From an uncultured Streptococcus sp. (lineage in GTDB: Bacteria; Bacillota; Bacilli; Lactobacillales; Streptococcaceae), in NCBI GenBank assembly GCA_902470035.1, contig CABREZ010000069.1:1-7953 (forward strand): a DNA stretch of 7,953 bases. The letters run 5' to 3'. Positions within the stretch are counted from its first letter, which is position 1. Each line of letters opens with the position of its first letter. The notes beneath the pieces were generated by a model, which worked only from the letters and a program-made list of their open reading frames with translations, was not told the DNA's origin and searched no databases. The position numbers and the translations under genes were made by a program. Positions 1 to 6,181 of this stretch are shown in pieces.

Positions 1-38
1 AGCACTGCCTTGGTCACGCTATAATCTGCAATTCTCAT
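1..38 (-). CDS. rsmA: RsmA (KsgA) 16S rRNA adenine dimethyltransferase, N-terminal 12 codons only
   Basis: Only the first 12 codons and two bases are inside the window; the gene continues past the left edge. The visible peptide, MRIADYSVTKAV, is the start I recall for streptococcal RsmA. The family dimethylates the two adjacent adenines in helix 45 of 16S rRNA, a late step in small-subunit maturation. The ATG is preceded by a modest purine-rich AGAAAAGAG tract. It lies 73 bases after the DUF2185-type gene on the same strand, with no terminator between them, so it is probably the last or a late gene of the tatD-rnmV operon. Identification rests on a short peptide plus the classical rnmV-rsmA neighbourhood of Firmicutes. 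Confidence 0.85.
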   Translation of the reverse strand, partial: MRIADYSVTKAV

Positions 39-111
39 TTTTTCTCTTTTCTAATCCGTTTAGTGTAAGAAATAATCACTCTATCTCTCTTGTGTTTCTC
101 TACAATCTAGT

Positions 112-738
112 CTAACAGTCTTCTACAAAGGCATTTTGCTCCGCTTGGTAGACATAAGCTTCCCCATTCTTATCTAAGACAGTCTCCAACAAGGGCTCCA
201 TTTCCAAGGCGTCTTCAAGACTGATGATGGTAATCTTAGACGGATCGTCCAAGTCTTCCTGGGACTCATAACCTGTAAAGAACTGCCAACCACTATCTTG
301 TGGATGATGAGGGACATCGTGAATCGCCCAATTAATCTCACGTCTCAGGAAGCAATCCTTGGTAATTATGGCCCCTCTTTGCGTATCAAGATTCAGCGGA
401 GGAACCATCAGGCTTGCGATATGTTCCTGCGCAAAATCCAGCTCATCTCCAAGCTGGATGGAGGTAATATAAGCCGGTTGATTGGTTAAACGTCCTTTGA
501 ACTTCCCATCGCGGATTTCAGTGAGTTCGACCCACATACGCTCTGCTCGACACCCATTCTCCATAACTGTATCCAGCACAAAGATAAGACGAACCTGATC
601 TCCAAGCTTCAATTGGTCGATTTCTTCTTGACTAGGAATCAAAAAATGTCGCGGGTTCTTTTGGTGCTCCACTTGAACATTCTCTAACGAAAAGCCCAGC
701 TCTTTTTTCTTATCTTTAAATAGGTCGAATAATCCCAT
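112..738 (-). CDS. DUF2314-like / DUF2185 (Imm33-like) domain protein, 208 aa
   Basis: A soluble protein of 208 residues with no signal peptide or membrane segment. The C-terminal part, about residues 118-200, looks like DUF2185, a family related to the Imm33 immunity proteins. Matching features are an ITKDC segment at 125-129, the DSGWQFFTGYE signature at 148-158 and a final GEAYVYQ strand. The N-terminal part, about 30-110, resembles DUF2314, with a HFLIPS strand, a LGDQVRLIFVL strand, ERMWVEL at 66-72 and a basic KFKGRLTNQP turn. The ATG has a strong AGAGGTGGA Shine-Dalgarno and lies 20 bases after rnmV, so it is co-transcribed between rnmV and rsmA. The molecular function is not known. 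The Imm33 link is to a domain family, and no toxin gene is visible here, so a role in immunity is not supported. Position suggests a link to RNA or ribosome housekeeping, but that is inference. Confidence 0.8.
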   Translation of the reverse strand: MGLFDLFKDKKKELGFSLENVQVEHQKNPRHFLIPSQEEIDQLKLGDQVRLIFVLDTVMENGCRAERMWVELTEIRDGKFKGRLTNQPAYITSIQLGDELDFAQEHIASLMVPPLNLDTQRGAIITKDCFLRREINWAIHDVPHHPQDSGWQFFTGYESQEDLDDPSKITIISLEDALEMEPLLETVLDKNGEAYVYQAEQNAFVEDC

Positions 739-758
739 CTTCCACCTCTATCTCTTTT

Positions 759-1322
759 TTAATAACTAGCCATCGTTTCTTCGACTTGCGCCAAACAAAT
801 TCCAAACAACTCCAAACGTTTGAGTAGTTGTTTGCCATTGCAATAGCCGATGCGTAAGGCTTCGCCTAGATATTCCCGTCGTTTGCGACTGTCACTGCCC
901 ATCAACAGGCCGAGTCGCATCAGGTCTGACTTGGTAATATCAAAGAAATGCTCATCTTCATAGGAGCCCACCAGTCCAGCTAGGGCCTTTTCTAAGTCTT
1001 CAAAACCGGCATGCTCCACTCCCAAGGAACGCCCCTTAGTTTTTGATTTGGGTACTGCTTCGCCACGATTTAAAAAGGCATGCTTGGCCTGCGGAATTTC
1101 TTGCATGATGATCTTACGAATGCGTTCCCCATTGTAATCCGGATCCGTAAAGACAATGACTCCACGCAACTCTTGCAAGGTGGCAATTCGTTCGAGGTCA
1201 TCCTGATTAATAGCGGATCCACGTGTCTCATAGGTATCCACCTCATAATAGCGTTTCAGATTAGCCGTATCGTCCTTGCCTTCAACAACAATCACTTCTG
1301 GTATTTTTCTTTTCTCAGTCAA
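759..1322 (-). CDS. rnmV: Ribonuclease M5 (5S rRNA maturation), probable TTG start
   Basis: RNase M5 cleaves the 5S rRNA precursor on both sides in Firmicutes, acting on precursor bound by ribosomal protein L18. The N-terminal Toprim domain is clear. It has the VIVVEGKDD motif with the metal-binding Glu14, and FTDPDYNGE with Asp60 and Asp62 (numbered from the TTG start). The C-terminal part carries the family's HAGFEDLEKAL segment. An ATG at 1349 would give 196 residues with a 35-base overlap into tatD and no visible Shine-Dalgarno. The TTG at 1322 has a GAAAGG sequence about 9 bases upstream, overlaps tatD by only 8 bases, and gives 187 residues, close to the roughly 186 of the B. subtilis enzyme, so I prefer it. 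Translation is probably coupled to tatD. Function is secure; the start is a reasoned choice. Confidence 0.93.
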   Translation of the reverse strand: MTEKRKIPEVIVVEGKDDTANLKRYYEVDTYETRGSAINQDDLERIATLQELRGVIVFTDPDYNGERIRKIIMQEIPQAKHAFLNRGEAVPKSKTKGRSLGVEHAGFEDLEKALAGLVGSYEDEHFFDITKSDLMRLGLLMGSDSRKRREYLGEALRIGYCNGKQLLKRLELFGICLAQVEETMASY

Positions 1323-2085
1323 GGGCAAATACCTTTCTCGCATTGTCATAGGTGGCTTGAGCTACTTCTTCACTAGTCATTCCACGAAGCTCCGCAATAA
1401 AGTCTACGACATAACGGGTATAGGCTGTTTTATTTTCACGGCCCCGCTTAGGAACTGGTGCCAGATAGGGTGCATCTGTTTCGACCAAGATTTTATCCAA
1501 AGGTAACTCTTTGGCTGCCTCCTGAATGTCTGTCGCCTTCTTAAAGGTCACCACGCCAGAAAAAGAGATCATCATTCCCAGATCCATGAAGCGCTTCGCT
1601 TCCTCCAAGGTTCCTGAGAAGGAATGCATGATCCCACCGCGTGGACCCACTCCTTCACTCTTGATAATGGCATAGGTATCTTCTAGCGCATCACGCGTAT
1701 GCACTACAAAAGGCAAGTCCAAGTCCTTAGACAATTGGATCTGACGGCGAAAGACCTTCTCTTGAACTTCCTTAGGTGCTGTCATCCAGTGGTAGTCCAG
1801 ACCGATTTCTCCTAGGGCAACGACTTTGGGATGTTTCAGCTGTTCCAGTAGATAGGCCTCTACCTCAGGACTATAATCCCCCGCCTCTGTAGGATGCCAA
1901 CCAAGGGTAAGATAAACTTCTGGGTGCTGGTCTGCCAATTCTAATGCTCGCTCAATGGTCGGTTTGTCAAAACCAACAATATTATGGGCAATGACTCCCA
2001 TATCTTTTGCTAGTTCTAATTCCTCTTCTTCTCTCCCTGCAAACTCTTCAACATTGAGGTGAGTATGGGTATCAAAAATCTGCAT
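1315..2085 (-). CDS. tatD: TatD family metal-dependent hydrolase / DNase
   Basis: A 256-residue TIM-barrel amidohydrolase-fold protein of the TatD family, whose members are metal-dependent DNases with 3'-5' exonuclease activity in the studied cases. All metal-site motifs are present: FDTHTHL with His7 and His9, GEIGLDYH with Glu93, VVHTRDA with His129, GIMHSFSG with His154, and VETDAPYLAP with Asp204. The reading frame is open for another 75 codons upstream, but that stretch is the rpmH region read out of frame. The ATG at 2085 is preceded by AAGGA at good spacing and gives the normal family length. It is the first gene of an operon with rnmV, whose start overlaps its stop; the tatD-rnmV-rsmA order is common in Firmicutes. 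It has its own promoter. The cellular substrate in streptococci is not known. Confidence 0.95.
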   Translation of the reverse strand: MQIFDTHTHLNVEEFAGREEEELELAKDMGVIAHNIVGFDKPTIERALELADQHPEVYLTLGWHPTEAGDYSPEVEAYLLEQLKHPKVVALGEIGLDYHWMTAPKEVQEKVFRRQIQLSKDLDLPFVVHTRDALEDTYAIIKSEGVGPRGGIMHSFSGTLEEAKRFMDLGMMISFSGVVTFKKATDIQEAAKELPLDKILVETDAPYLAPVPKRGRENKTAYTRYVVDFIAELRGMTSEEVAQATYDNARKVFALD

Positions 2086-2119
2086 GATTTTCCTTTTCTT
2101 CTGAGTTTTTCTTCTTTCT

Positions 2120-2148
2120 ATTATAGCAGAAAGAGCCTCTAAATTCAC
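2120..2148 (-). promoter_or_regulatory. Promoter of the tatD-rnmV operon
   Basis: On the minus strand a perfect TATAAT (2120-2125) stands 17 bases from GTGAAT (2143-2148), a poor -35 box. It lies between the rpmH terminator and the tatD ATG, about 35 bases upstream of the start, so the operon need not rely on read-through from rpmH. Confidence 0.7.
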
Positions 2149-2160
2149 TTTCGGCAAAAC

Positions 2161-2189
2161 AAAAACCAGTAGTCTCGAGTTTCTACTGG
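2161..2189 (-). terminator. Intrinsic terminator of rpmH
   Basis: A perfect 7-bp stem, CCAGTAG/CTACTGG (2183-2189 with 2166-2172), closes a 10-base loop containing CTCGAG. TTTTTGTTTT follows on the minus strand. It starts 20 bases after the rpmH stop codon and separates rpmH from the tatD operon. Confidence 0.88.
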
Positions 2190-2209
2190 CTTTTAGGTTT
2201 TTATCTGAA

Positions 2210-2344
2210 TTACGCAGCCAAAACTTTGCGTCCTTTACGACGACGAGCTGCCAATACGCGACGACCGTTTTTAGTTGCCATACGGTGACGGAAACCATGT
2301 TTGCGCGCACGACGAAGTTTACTTGGTTGATAAGTACGTTTCAC
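2210..2344 (-). CDS. rpmH: 50S ribosomal protein L34 (GTG start)
   Basis: A 44-residue, strongly basic protein that starts VKRTYQPSKLRRARKHGF, continues with FRHRMATKNGRRVL and ends in LAARRRKGRKVLAA. This is the complete, canonical bacterial L34, a structural protein of the large ribosomal subunit. The start is a GTG at 2344 preceded by a full AGGAGG Shine-Dalgarno at good spacing. The gene has its own near-consensus promoter and its own terminator, so it is a monocistronic unit here. In many bacteria rpmH lies next to dnaA and directly upstream of rnpA; here rnpA-yidC-khpB is nearby but rpmH has moved to the far side of that operon, with one unidentified gene in between. Confidence 0.98.
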   Translation of the reverse strand: MKRTYQPSKLRRARKHGFRHRMATKNGRRVLAARRRKGRKVLAA

Positions 2345-2418
2345 GATGAATACCTCCTCATAGATTTTGTATTCGTTTAGCCGGCTATAATGTGATCAGT
2401 TACTAAACATACTTTACT

Positions 2419-2447
2419 ATTCTATCTGATTCACGCCTGTTTGTCAA
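2419..2447 (-). promoter_or_regulatory. Strong sigma-A promoter of rpmH
   Basis: On the minus strand a perfect TTGACA (2442-2447) is separated by exactly 17 bases from TAGAAT (2419-2424). It implies a leader of about 65-70 bases before the GTG start. The leader contains the palindrome TAGCCGGCTA (2378-2387) and a possible GTTTAG/CTAAAC pairing (2403-2408 with 2375-2380). The near-consensus boxes suit a highly expressed ribosomal protein gene. Confidence 0.88.
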
Positions 2448-2514
2448 TAGCTATGAAAAATTTGTTGGGTCAGGTTCTATGATTCCGCTTTTATTGGGCT
2501 TCTCTTTCTATCCT

Positions 2515-3135
2515 TTAACGAGTCGCTTCATAATAAGGAAGTAGGTCGTCCATTCCTTTTTTTAATTCCTCAAGAATGGCATCTTGACTAGTCGCTTGCG
2601 ATAGATTGACATCGACTTTTACCAAGACCTTTCGGACCTGTCCAGTTCCCACACCTTTGAGAAGCCGTAGGCGATTGGCTTCTGTCCCTTGGAATCGTTG
2701 ACTGACACCTTCTATTTGGGCAAAGTAATAGACTGGCGAAGAAACCGGAAGAGTTAAAACGCGGTTCTGCTTTTGTAGACTCTCCTCATCCTTCTTTCGT
2801 TCGATAAAACTTACTTCCAGGGACACACCAAAGTCCCTCGCATCTCCATAAAGTCGCAAGGCAAACATTGGATCCGTGATCTCTCCCTCTCCTTGGAAAT
2901 AAGCCCAAAAATGAGGGCGAAGGATTTGGGCTTGATTCATCCACTGACTGGTCTGGTCTTGTTTTAAATGCGGAAAGAGCTTCTGAAATTGGCTGGCCAA
3001 GTAGGTGAATTCCTGCCGAGCTTCTTGCCCTAACTCGCGATACCCTACCATTCGATCTGCATCCTCACCAGCTTTAGCAGGGGCTAGGTACTTGATCCCC
3101 TGACAATTCAAAAAGTCTCTCATCTTACTATACAT
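2515..3135 (-). CDS. Uncharacterised 206-aa protein between khpB and rpmH
   Basis: I do not recognise a family. The protein has 206 residues, no signal peptide and no membrane segment, so it should be cytoplasmic. The N-terminal third is helical and polar; residues 73-100 hold an aromatic-rich stretch with HFWAYFQGEGEITDP; a mixed, charged region with a LEVSFIERKKDEESL segment follows, then a strand-rich part with VYYFAQIEGVSQRF and VRKVLVKVDVNLS, and a short helical end (ILEELKKGMDDLLPYYEATR). The overall impression is a compact alpha/beta fold. The ATG at 3135 has an AAAGGA Shine-Dalgarno; an internal ATG at 3123 is less well placed. It lies directly downstream of the khpB terminator, with too little room for a promoter between them, and I see no terminator after it. 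Codon content is like its neighbours. It is very likely a real gene because of its length, clean start and protein-like composition. Confidence 0.8.
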   Translation of the reverse strand: MYSKMRDFLNCQGIKYLAPAKAGEDADRMVGYRELGQEARQEFTYLASQFQKLFPHLKQDQTSQWMNQAQILRPHFWAYFQGEGEITDPMFALRLYGDARDFGVSLEVSFIERKKDEESLQKQNRVLTLPVSSPVYYFAQIEGVSQRFQGTEANRLRLLKGVGTGQVRKVLVKVDVNLSQATSQDAILEELKKGMDDLLPYYEATR

Positions 3136-3156
3136 TCTAGTTTTCCTTTCTCAGAC

Positions 3157-3191
3157 AAAAAAGGAGAGAGCAAGCTTTCACTCCTCTCTCC
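3157..3191 (-). terminator. Intrinsic terminator of the rnpA-yidC-khpB operon
   Basis: An 8-bp GC-rich stem, GGAGAGAG/CTCTCTCC (3184-3191 with 3163-3170), closes a 13-base loop and is followed by TTTTTT on the minus strand. It begins about 30 bases after the khpB stop. Its U-tract ends only about 20 bases before the start codon of the next gene. Confidence 0.9.
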
Positions 3192-3220
3192 CTTTAGTAT
3201 CTTCCTTTTTAGACGGCAGA

Positions 3221-4165
3221 TTAACCTTCAATATCGACAACAACGTAACGATTTGGTTCTTCTCCTTCAGAATAACTGGTTACTCCATCCATTTTCGATA
3301 CGATGCGGTGGATGATCTTGCGTTCGCTATTAGACATTGGATCTGTATGTTGCGCTCGACCTTCTTCTAGAGCACGACTTGCCAATTTTTGCGCATAGCT
3401 TTGAAGGACTTCTGCACGGTGTTCAACATAATCATTAACATTGATCGCAATGTAGAAATTCTTAGAATACTGATTATAAAGGTAGTTCTGTGCCAACAAT
3501 TGAAGGGCCTTGAGAACTTTCCCGTGGTAGCCAATGACACGACCTGGCTCATTGGTATCAATCTGCATATTGATAGTGCGACGGTTGTAGCTGCTTGAGA
3601 TGCTAGCTTCGACATCCATTTCATCAATAACAGTTTGAACATAGGAAGTGACATCAGAGACAACCTTTTCAATGTCATAGCTTTCTTCTACTTCAATGCC
3701 CAAGCCAGCAAAATCAGACGTTTGGCGTGACTCAGCTTCGTTAAGACTTGAATCGAGAATCTCTCCATGACCTTGTTCTTCAAGAATGGTTTCAGGAGCC
3801 TTTTCATGTTTGAGAATCTCAGCCTTCACCTCTTCCGAAACTTCTTGGCCTTCTTCTTCAACTTTTTTAATCGCAGCTACCACGCGACCCAAATCAACAG
3901 TCTCTTCACTGACACTCTTGACAGGTTCGTTTTGAGCATTAATTGCCTCAGGAACTCCCTTAACAGCTTGTTGATTGGCTTTTGTCACTGTAGTTTCTGC
4001 AATTGGTTCGATGTCTACCACAGCTGGCTTCTTACCAAAGAGACCGAGGAACCCTTTCTTTTCACGAGAAACGATAGTAATATGTGCTTTCATGCGCGGG
4101 ATATCTAATTCTTTCAAACCATTTTGAATGGCTTCTTCAACATTGACTCCTGTATATTGGACCAT
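3221..4165 (-). CDS. khpB: KhpB / EloR (Jag) RNA-binding protein
   Basis: A 314-residue cytoplasmic RNA-binding protein, also called Jag or EloR. In S. pneumoniae it pairs with KhpA, controls cell elongation and division, and is phosphorylated by the kinase StkP. Domain order: Jag_N domain at about 1-52 with the GFLGLFGKKPA loop; an acidic, Glu-rich linker at 53-155; a KH domain at about 160-245 with the GxxG loop GYHG (212-215); and an R3H domain at about 255-314 with the R-x3-H motif at Arg282 and His286. Thr89, in the context SEETVDLG, falls at the position reported as the StkP target in pneumococcus. The ATG has an AAGGAG Shine-Dalgarno and lies 15 bases after yidC, so it is the last gene of the rnpA-yidC-khpB operon before a strong terminator. 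Confidence 0.96.
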   Translation of the reverse strand: MVQYTGVNVEEAIQNGLKELDIPRMKAHITIVSREKKGFLGLFGKKPAVVDIEPIAETTVTKANQQAVKGVPEAINAQNEPVKSVSEETVDLGRVVAAIKKVEEEGQEVSEEVKAEILKHEKAPETILEEQGHGEILDSSLNEAESRQTSDFAGLGIEVEESYDIEKVVSDVTSYVQTVIDEMDVEASISSSYNRRTINMQIDTNEPGRVIGYHGKVLKALQLLAQNYLYNQYSKNFYIAINVNDYVEHRAEVLQSYAQKLASRALEEGRAQHTDPMSNSERKIIHRIVSKMDGVTSYSEGEEPNRYVVVDIEG

Positions 4166-4180
4166 CTGTCAAACTCCTTC

Positions 4181-4996
4181 TTAGTTTTTCTTTTTCTGTG
4201 CTTTATTAAATGCACGTCGTTTTTGTTTTTCTATATCTTTGATTGCCTGTTGCTCTGCTTCACGCGCCGCAATAATCTTAAATGGATTGTTCAATAGGTA
4301 AGTTTGCCCAACTTGGTAAGCATTGGAAACTACCCAGTAGAGAGCAACCCCGCTAGCTGAGTACATAGCGAAGAAGAAAATCATCACTGGCATCGCATAC
4401 ATCATGGCTGTCATTCCACCATTTTTTTCTGGCATGGCTTTGTTGCTCAACCAGGTGCTAAAGAAGGTGAAGACGGCTGCCAAAACTGGCAATATAAAGG
4501 TTGGGTCTGTCGCGCTCATATCCAACCAAAGAAAATGACCGACTTTTAGAAATTCTACCCGACTCAAGGCTTGGAATAAGGCCATCAAGACTGGCATTTG
4601 AATGAACAATGGCAAGAAGGCAGAAGAAGTCTTGACTCCTTTTTCTTTATAGAGGGCCCGCATTTCCTCTGACATACGAGTGCGGCTTTCCAAATCCTTC
4701 CCAGGGTACTTGGCCTGGATTTCTTTCACTAGAGGCTGAATCTCCTGCATTTTGCGCGAGGAGGTCATTTGGTATTGGAAAACTGGTAAAAGAATCGTCC
4801 GAATCAAGAGAGTGAAGAGGATAATCCCGACTCCGATGTTTCCTCCAATAGAAAGGAAACGAATGACTTCTGCAAAGAAGTAAACGAATTTTTCCCAAAC
4901 TCCTGATGATTGGGAAGTCACCTCAGACGTTCCACAGGCTGTTAATAAAAGGAGGGCTCCTCCGAGTAAGCTAGCTACTTTTAGTTTCTTTTTCAC
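4181..4996 (-). CDS. yidC: YidC1 (OxaA/SpoIIIJ) membrane protein insertase, lipoprotein, GTG start
   Basis: A 271-residue YidC/Oxa1/Alb3-family insertase that helps membrane proteins fold into the cytoplasmic membrane, with or without the Sec translocon. The N-terminus is a lipoprotein signal peptide with lipobox LLTAC, making Cys21 the lipidated residue. Five hydrophobic segments follow at about 50-72, 124-144, 166-184, 198-214 and 216-236. Arg66 in LLIRTILLPV of the first segment is the conserved charge in the hydrophilic groove. The C-terminal tail is strongly basic (KQKRRAFNKAQKKKN), as is usual for ribosome-interacting YidC. The start is a GTG at 4996 with an AGGAAAGG Shine-Dalgarno, four bases after the rnpA stop, so the genes are tightly coupled. 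Streptococci usually have a second paralogue, yidC2, elsewhere; the rnpA-khpB context marks this copy as YidC1. Confidence 0.97.
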   Translation of the reverse strand: MKKKLKVASLLGGALLLLTACGTSEVTSQSSGVWEKFVYFFAEVIRFLSIGGNIGVGIILFTLLIRTILLPVFQYQMTSSRKMQEIQPLVKEIQAKYPGKDLESRTRMSEEMRALYKEKGVKTSSAFLPLFIQMPVLMALFQALSRVEFLKVGHFLWLDMSATDPTFILPVLAAVFTFFSTWLSNKAMPEKNGGMTAMMYAMPVMIFFFAMYSASGVALYWVVSNAYQVGQTYLLNNPFKIIAAREAEQQAIKDIEKQKRRAFNKAQKKKN

Positions 4997-5000
4997 GTAA

Positions 5001-5342
5001 TTACCTTTCCTGACGATAGACTTGCGCTAATTTTAATACATGGACTAGATTTTTTTCGACCTGGTCAAAATTCAGTTCTTCAACACCCTTTCGAGCAATC
5101 ACAACAAAATCATCTGCTACAAGATGATCCTGGTGCTTCATTAAAACATGCCGAATCAAGCGCTTGATTCGGTTACGTGTCACAGCATTTCCTAGTTTTT
5201 TACTCACGGATAAGCCGACACGGAAATGGGGTTGCTCTTGTGGCAAACGGTAGATGACAAATTTTCTATTCGCACAATTCACACCACTTTTAAAAATGGC
5301 ATTGAAATCTTTTTCTCGCTTGACACGATAGCTTTTTCTCAA
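5001..5342 (-). CDS. rnpA: Ribonuclease P protein component (TTG start)
   Basis: The 113-residue protein subunit of RNase P binds the catalytic RNA (rnpB, not in this window) and helps it remove 5' leaders from pre-tRNA. It begins RKSYRVKREKDFNAIFKSG, typical of the family, with the Phe-rich leader-binding face. RVGLSVSKKLGNAVTRNRIKR follows in the middle, ending in the RNR signature at Arg56-Asn57-Arg58 and RLIRHVL. Length and basic composition are normal. The start is a TTG at 5342, since no ATG fits the conserved N-terminus; a purine-rich GAGGGAGTGGGAG lies just upstream. It is the first gene of the rnpA-yidC-khpB operon and has its own extended -10 promoter. The next gene starts 4 bases after its stop. 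Confidence 0.97.
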   Translation of the reverse strand: MRKSYRVKREKDFNAIFKSGVNCANRKFVIYRLPQEQPHFRVGLSVSKKLGNAVTRNRIKRLIRHVLMKHQDHLVADDFVVIARKGVEELNFDQVEKNLVHVLKLAQVYRQER

Positions 5343-5371
5343 ACTCCCACTCCCTCTTTTAAATTTATTCT

Positions 5372-5399
5372 ATTATACCATAATTTCAAAAAAAACCAA
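5372..5399 (-). promoter_or_regulatory. Extended -10 promoter of rnpA-yidC-khpB
   Basis: On the minus strand TGGTATAAT (5372-5380) is a perfect -10 box with a TGn extension. Sixteen bases upstream is TTGGTT (5394-5399), a weak -35 box that coincides with the 3' arm of the preceding terminator. The -10 box is 29 bases from the rnpA start. Confidence 0.82.
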
Positions 5400-5419
5400 C
5401 GACCTTCTGGCTCTTGGTT
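5388..5419 (-). terminator. Intrinsic terminator of the CPBP gene
   Basis: On the minus strand AACCAA/TTGGTT (5414-5419 with 5394-5399) forms the outer stem. Inside, a mismatched step is followed by GCC/GGT pairing around an AGAA loop. A run of eight T residues follows at once. It lies about 30 bases after the stop of the CPBP gene and insulates the rnpA promoter. Confidence 0.8.
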
Positions 5420-5448
5420 TAAAGCCTCCTCCAGTGCCGTCAAAACGA

Positions 5449-6144
5449 CTAGGAGAAGAGATGCTTGAGGCTTGACAAGATGATGGGTAAGCTATAAATG
5501 AAGTTCAAGCCGATATGAGCAAGGATAGGATAATACAAGGAGCCCGTCTTTTCATTCAATAATCCAAAAATAAGGGCGGGGATGGTATAGATCAAAAAAC
5601 TCATGATGGTAAACGGATGGTAAAAGAGTTGGATTCCCCCATAGACAAGTGCCGGTCCCCATACACTAGCATAGAGGGGCCAGTTTTTAAAATAAGTTTG
5701 AACAAGGGCACCACGGAAGATCAACTCCACTGTCATCGGTCGAATGACGACCACTAATATGAATAGGATGAGAGAGCCTATAGCTTCTAAATTCACTGGA
5801 AAGGAGTGATAAATAGCTAGACGTCCTTTGGTGAACCCACTAAGAAAGTAGTCTAGCCAGTAGATGGCACAACTGGAGAATATAGTAGCGTAGATAGCGG
5901 GAAGGAATTGTTTCTTCTTTGCCCACTGAAAAACGGTACGTGGACTGTATTTCTTTACCAATGAAAAAACAAGCATCAAATAACCTGCCTCTAAAAAGAG
6001 AAGGGTCCAAAAATAGCTAAGAGCTTGGCCAACTTGGTTGCTGACCAGCTGGGCTAACTCGCGAAATTGTGGCCGAACTAAGATATAAAAGACCAGTAGT
6101 AAAAGTGGATAAAAGAGCTTGGCCTTTGTCTTTAAAAATTTCAT
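5449..6144 (-). CDS. CPBP-family intramembrane protein (CAAX protease / bacteriocin-immunity type), altered first motif
   Basis: A 231-residue polytopic membrane protein with about six to seven hydrophobic segments. It belongs to the CPBP (Abi/Rce1-like) family of intramembrane glutamate proteases, some of which act in bacteriocin self-immunity or protein maturation. Motif 1, normally EExxxR, reads VELIFR here: Val139 stands where the first glutamate should be, while Glu140 and Arg144 are kept. The second motif is loose, IQLFYH with His176 but without Phe four residues before it. The last motif is intact, HIGLN with His210 and Asn214. The ATG at 6144 has an AAAGGA Shine-Dalgarno. It is a single-gene unit with its own promoter and terminator, and no bacteriocin genes are visible nearby. 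Family membership is good; proteolytic activity is doubtful because of the Glu to Val change. Confidence 0.85.
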   Translation of the reverse strand: MKFLKTKAKLFYPLLLLVFYILVRPQFRELAQLVSNQVGQALSYFWTLLFLEAGYLMLVFSLVKKYSPRTVFQWAKKKQFLPAIYATIFSSCAIYWLDYFLSGFTKGRLAIYHSFPVNLEAIGSLILFILVVVIRPMTVELIFRGALVQTYFKNWPLYASVWGPALVYGGIQLFYHPFTIMSFLIYTIPALIFGLLNEKTGSLYYPILAHIGLNFIYSLPIILSSLKHLFS

Positions 6145-6181
6145 ACATTCCTTTCGAGGGAGACAAAAAATGATTTATTGC

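Noticed and set aside
298..489. Plus-strand open frames inside the minus-strand genes, such as 298-489, 1080-1376 and 3767-4108
   Set aside because: They are antisense shadows of clearly conserved genes, with no ribosome binding sites or recognisable products.
2086..2310. 75-codon upstream extension of tatD
   Set aside because: It lies largely antisense-free but out of frame within rpmH and its terminator, has no family similarity, and the ATG at 2085 has a proper Shine-Dalgarno and gives the normal TatD length.
2341..2361. Six-codon minus-strand frame ATGAGGAGG... whose TGA overlaps the rpmH GTG, as a possible leader peptide
   Set aside because: Its codons are the rpmH Shine-Dalgarno itself and it has no ribosome binding site of its own.
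5343..5448. Minus-strand frame reading VLTALEEALNQEPEGRWFF between the CPBP gene and rnpA, as a frameshifted CPBP tail or argH remnant
   Set aside because: It overlaps the terminator and rnpA promoter, shows no similarity to a CPBP or ArgH ending that I can recall, and the CPBP protein already ends normally after its HxxxN helix.
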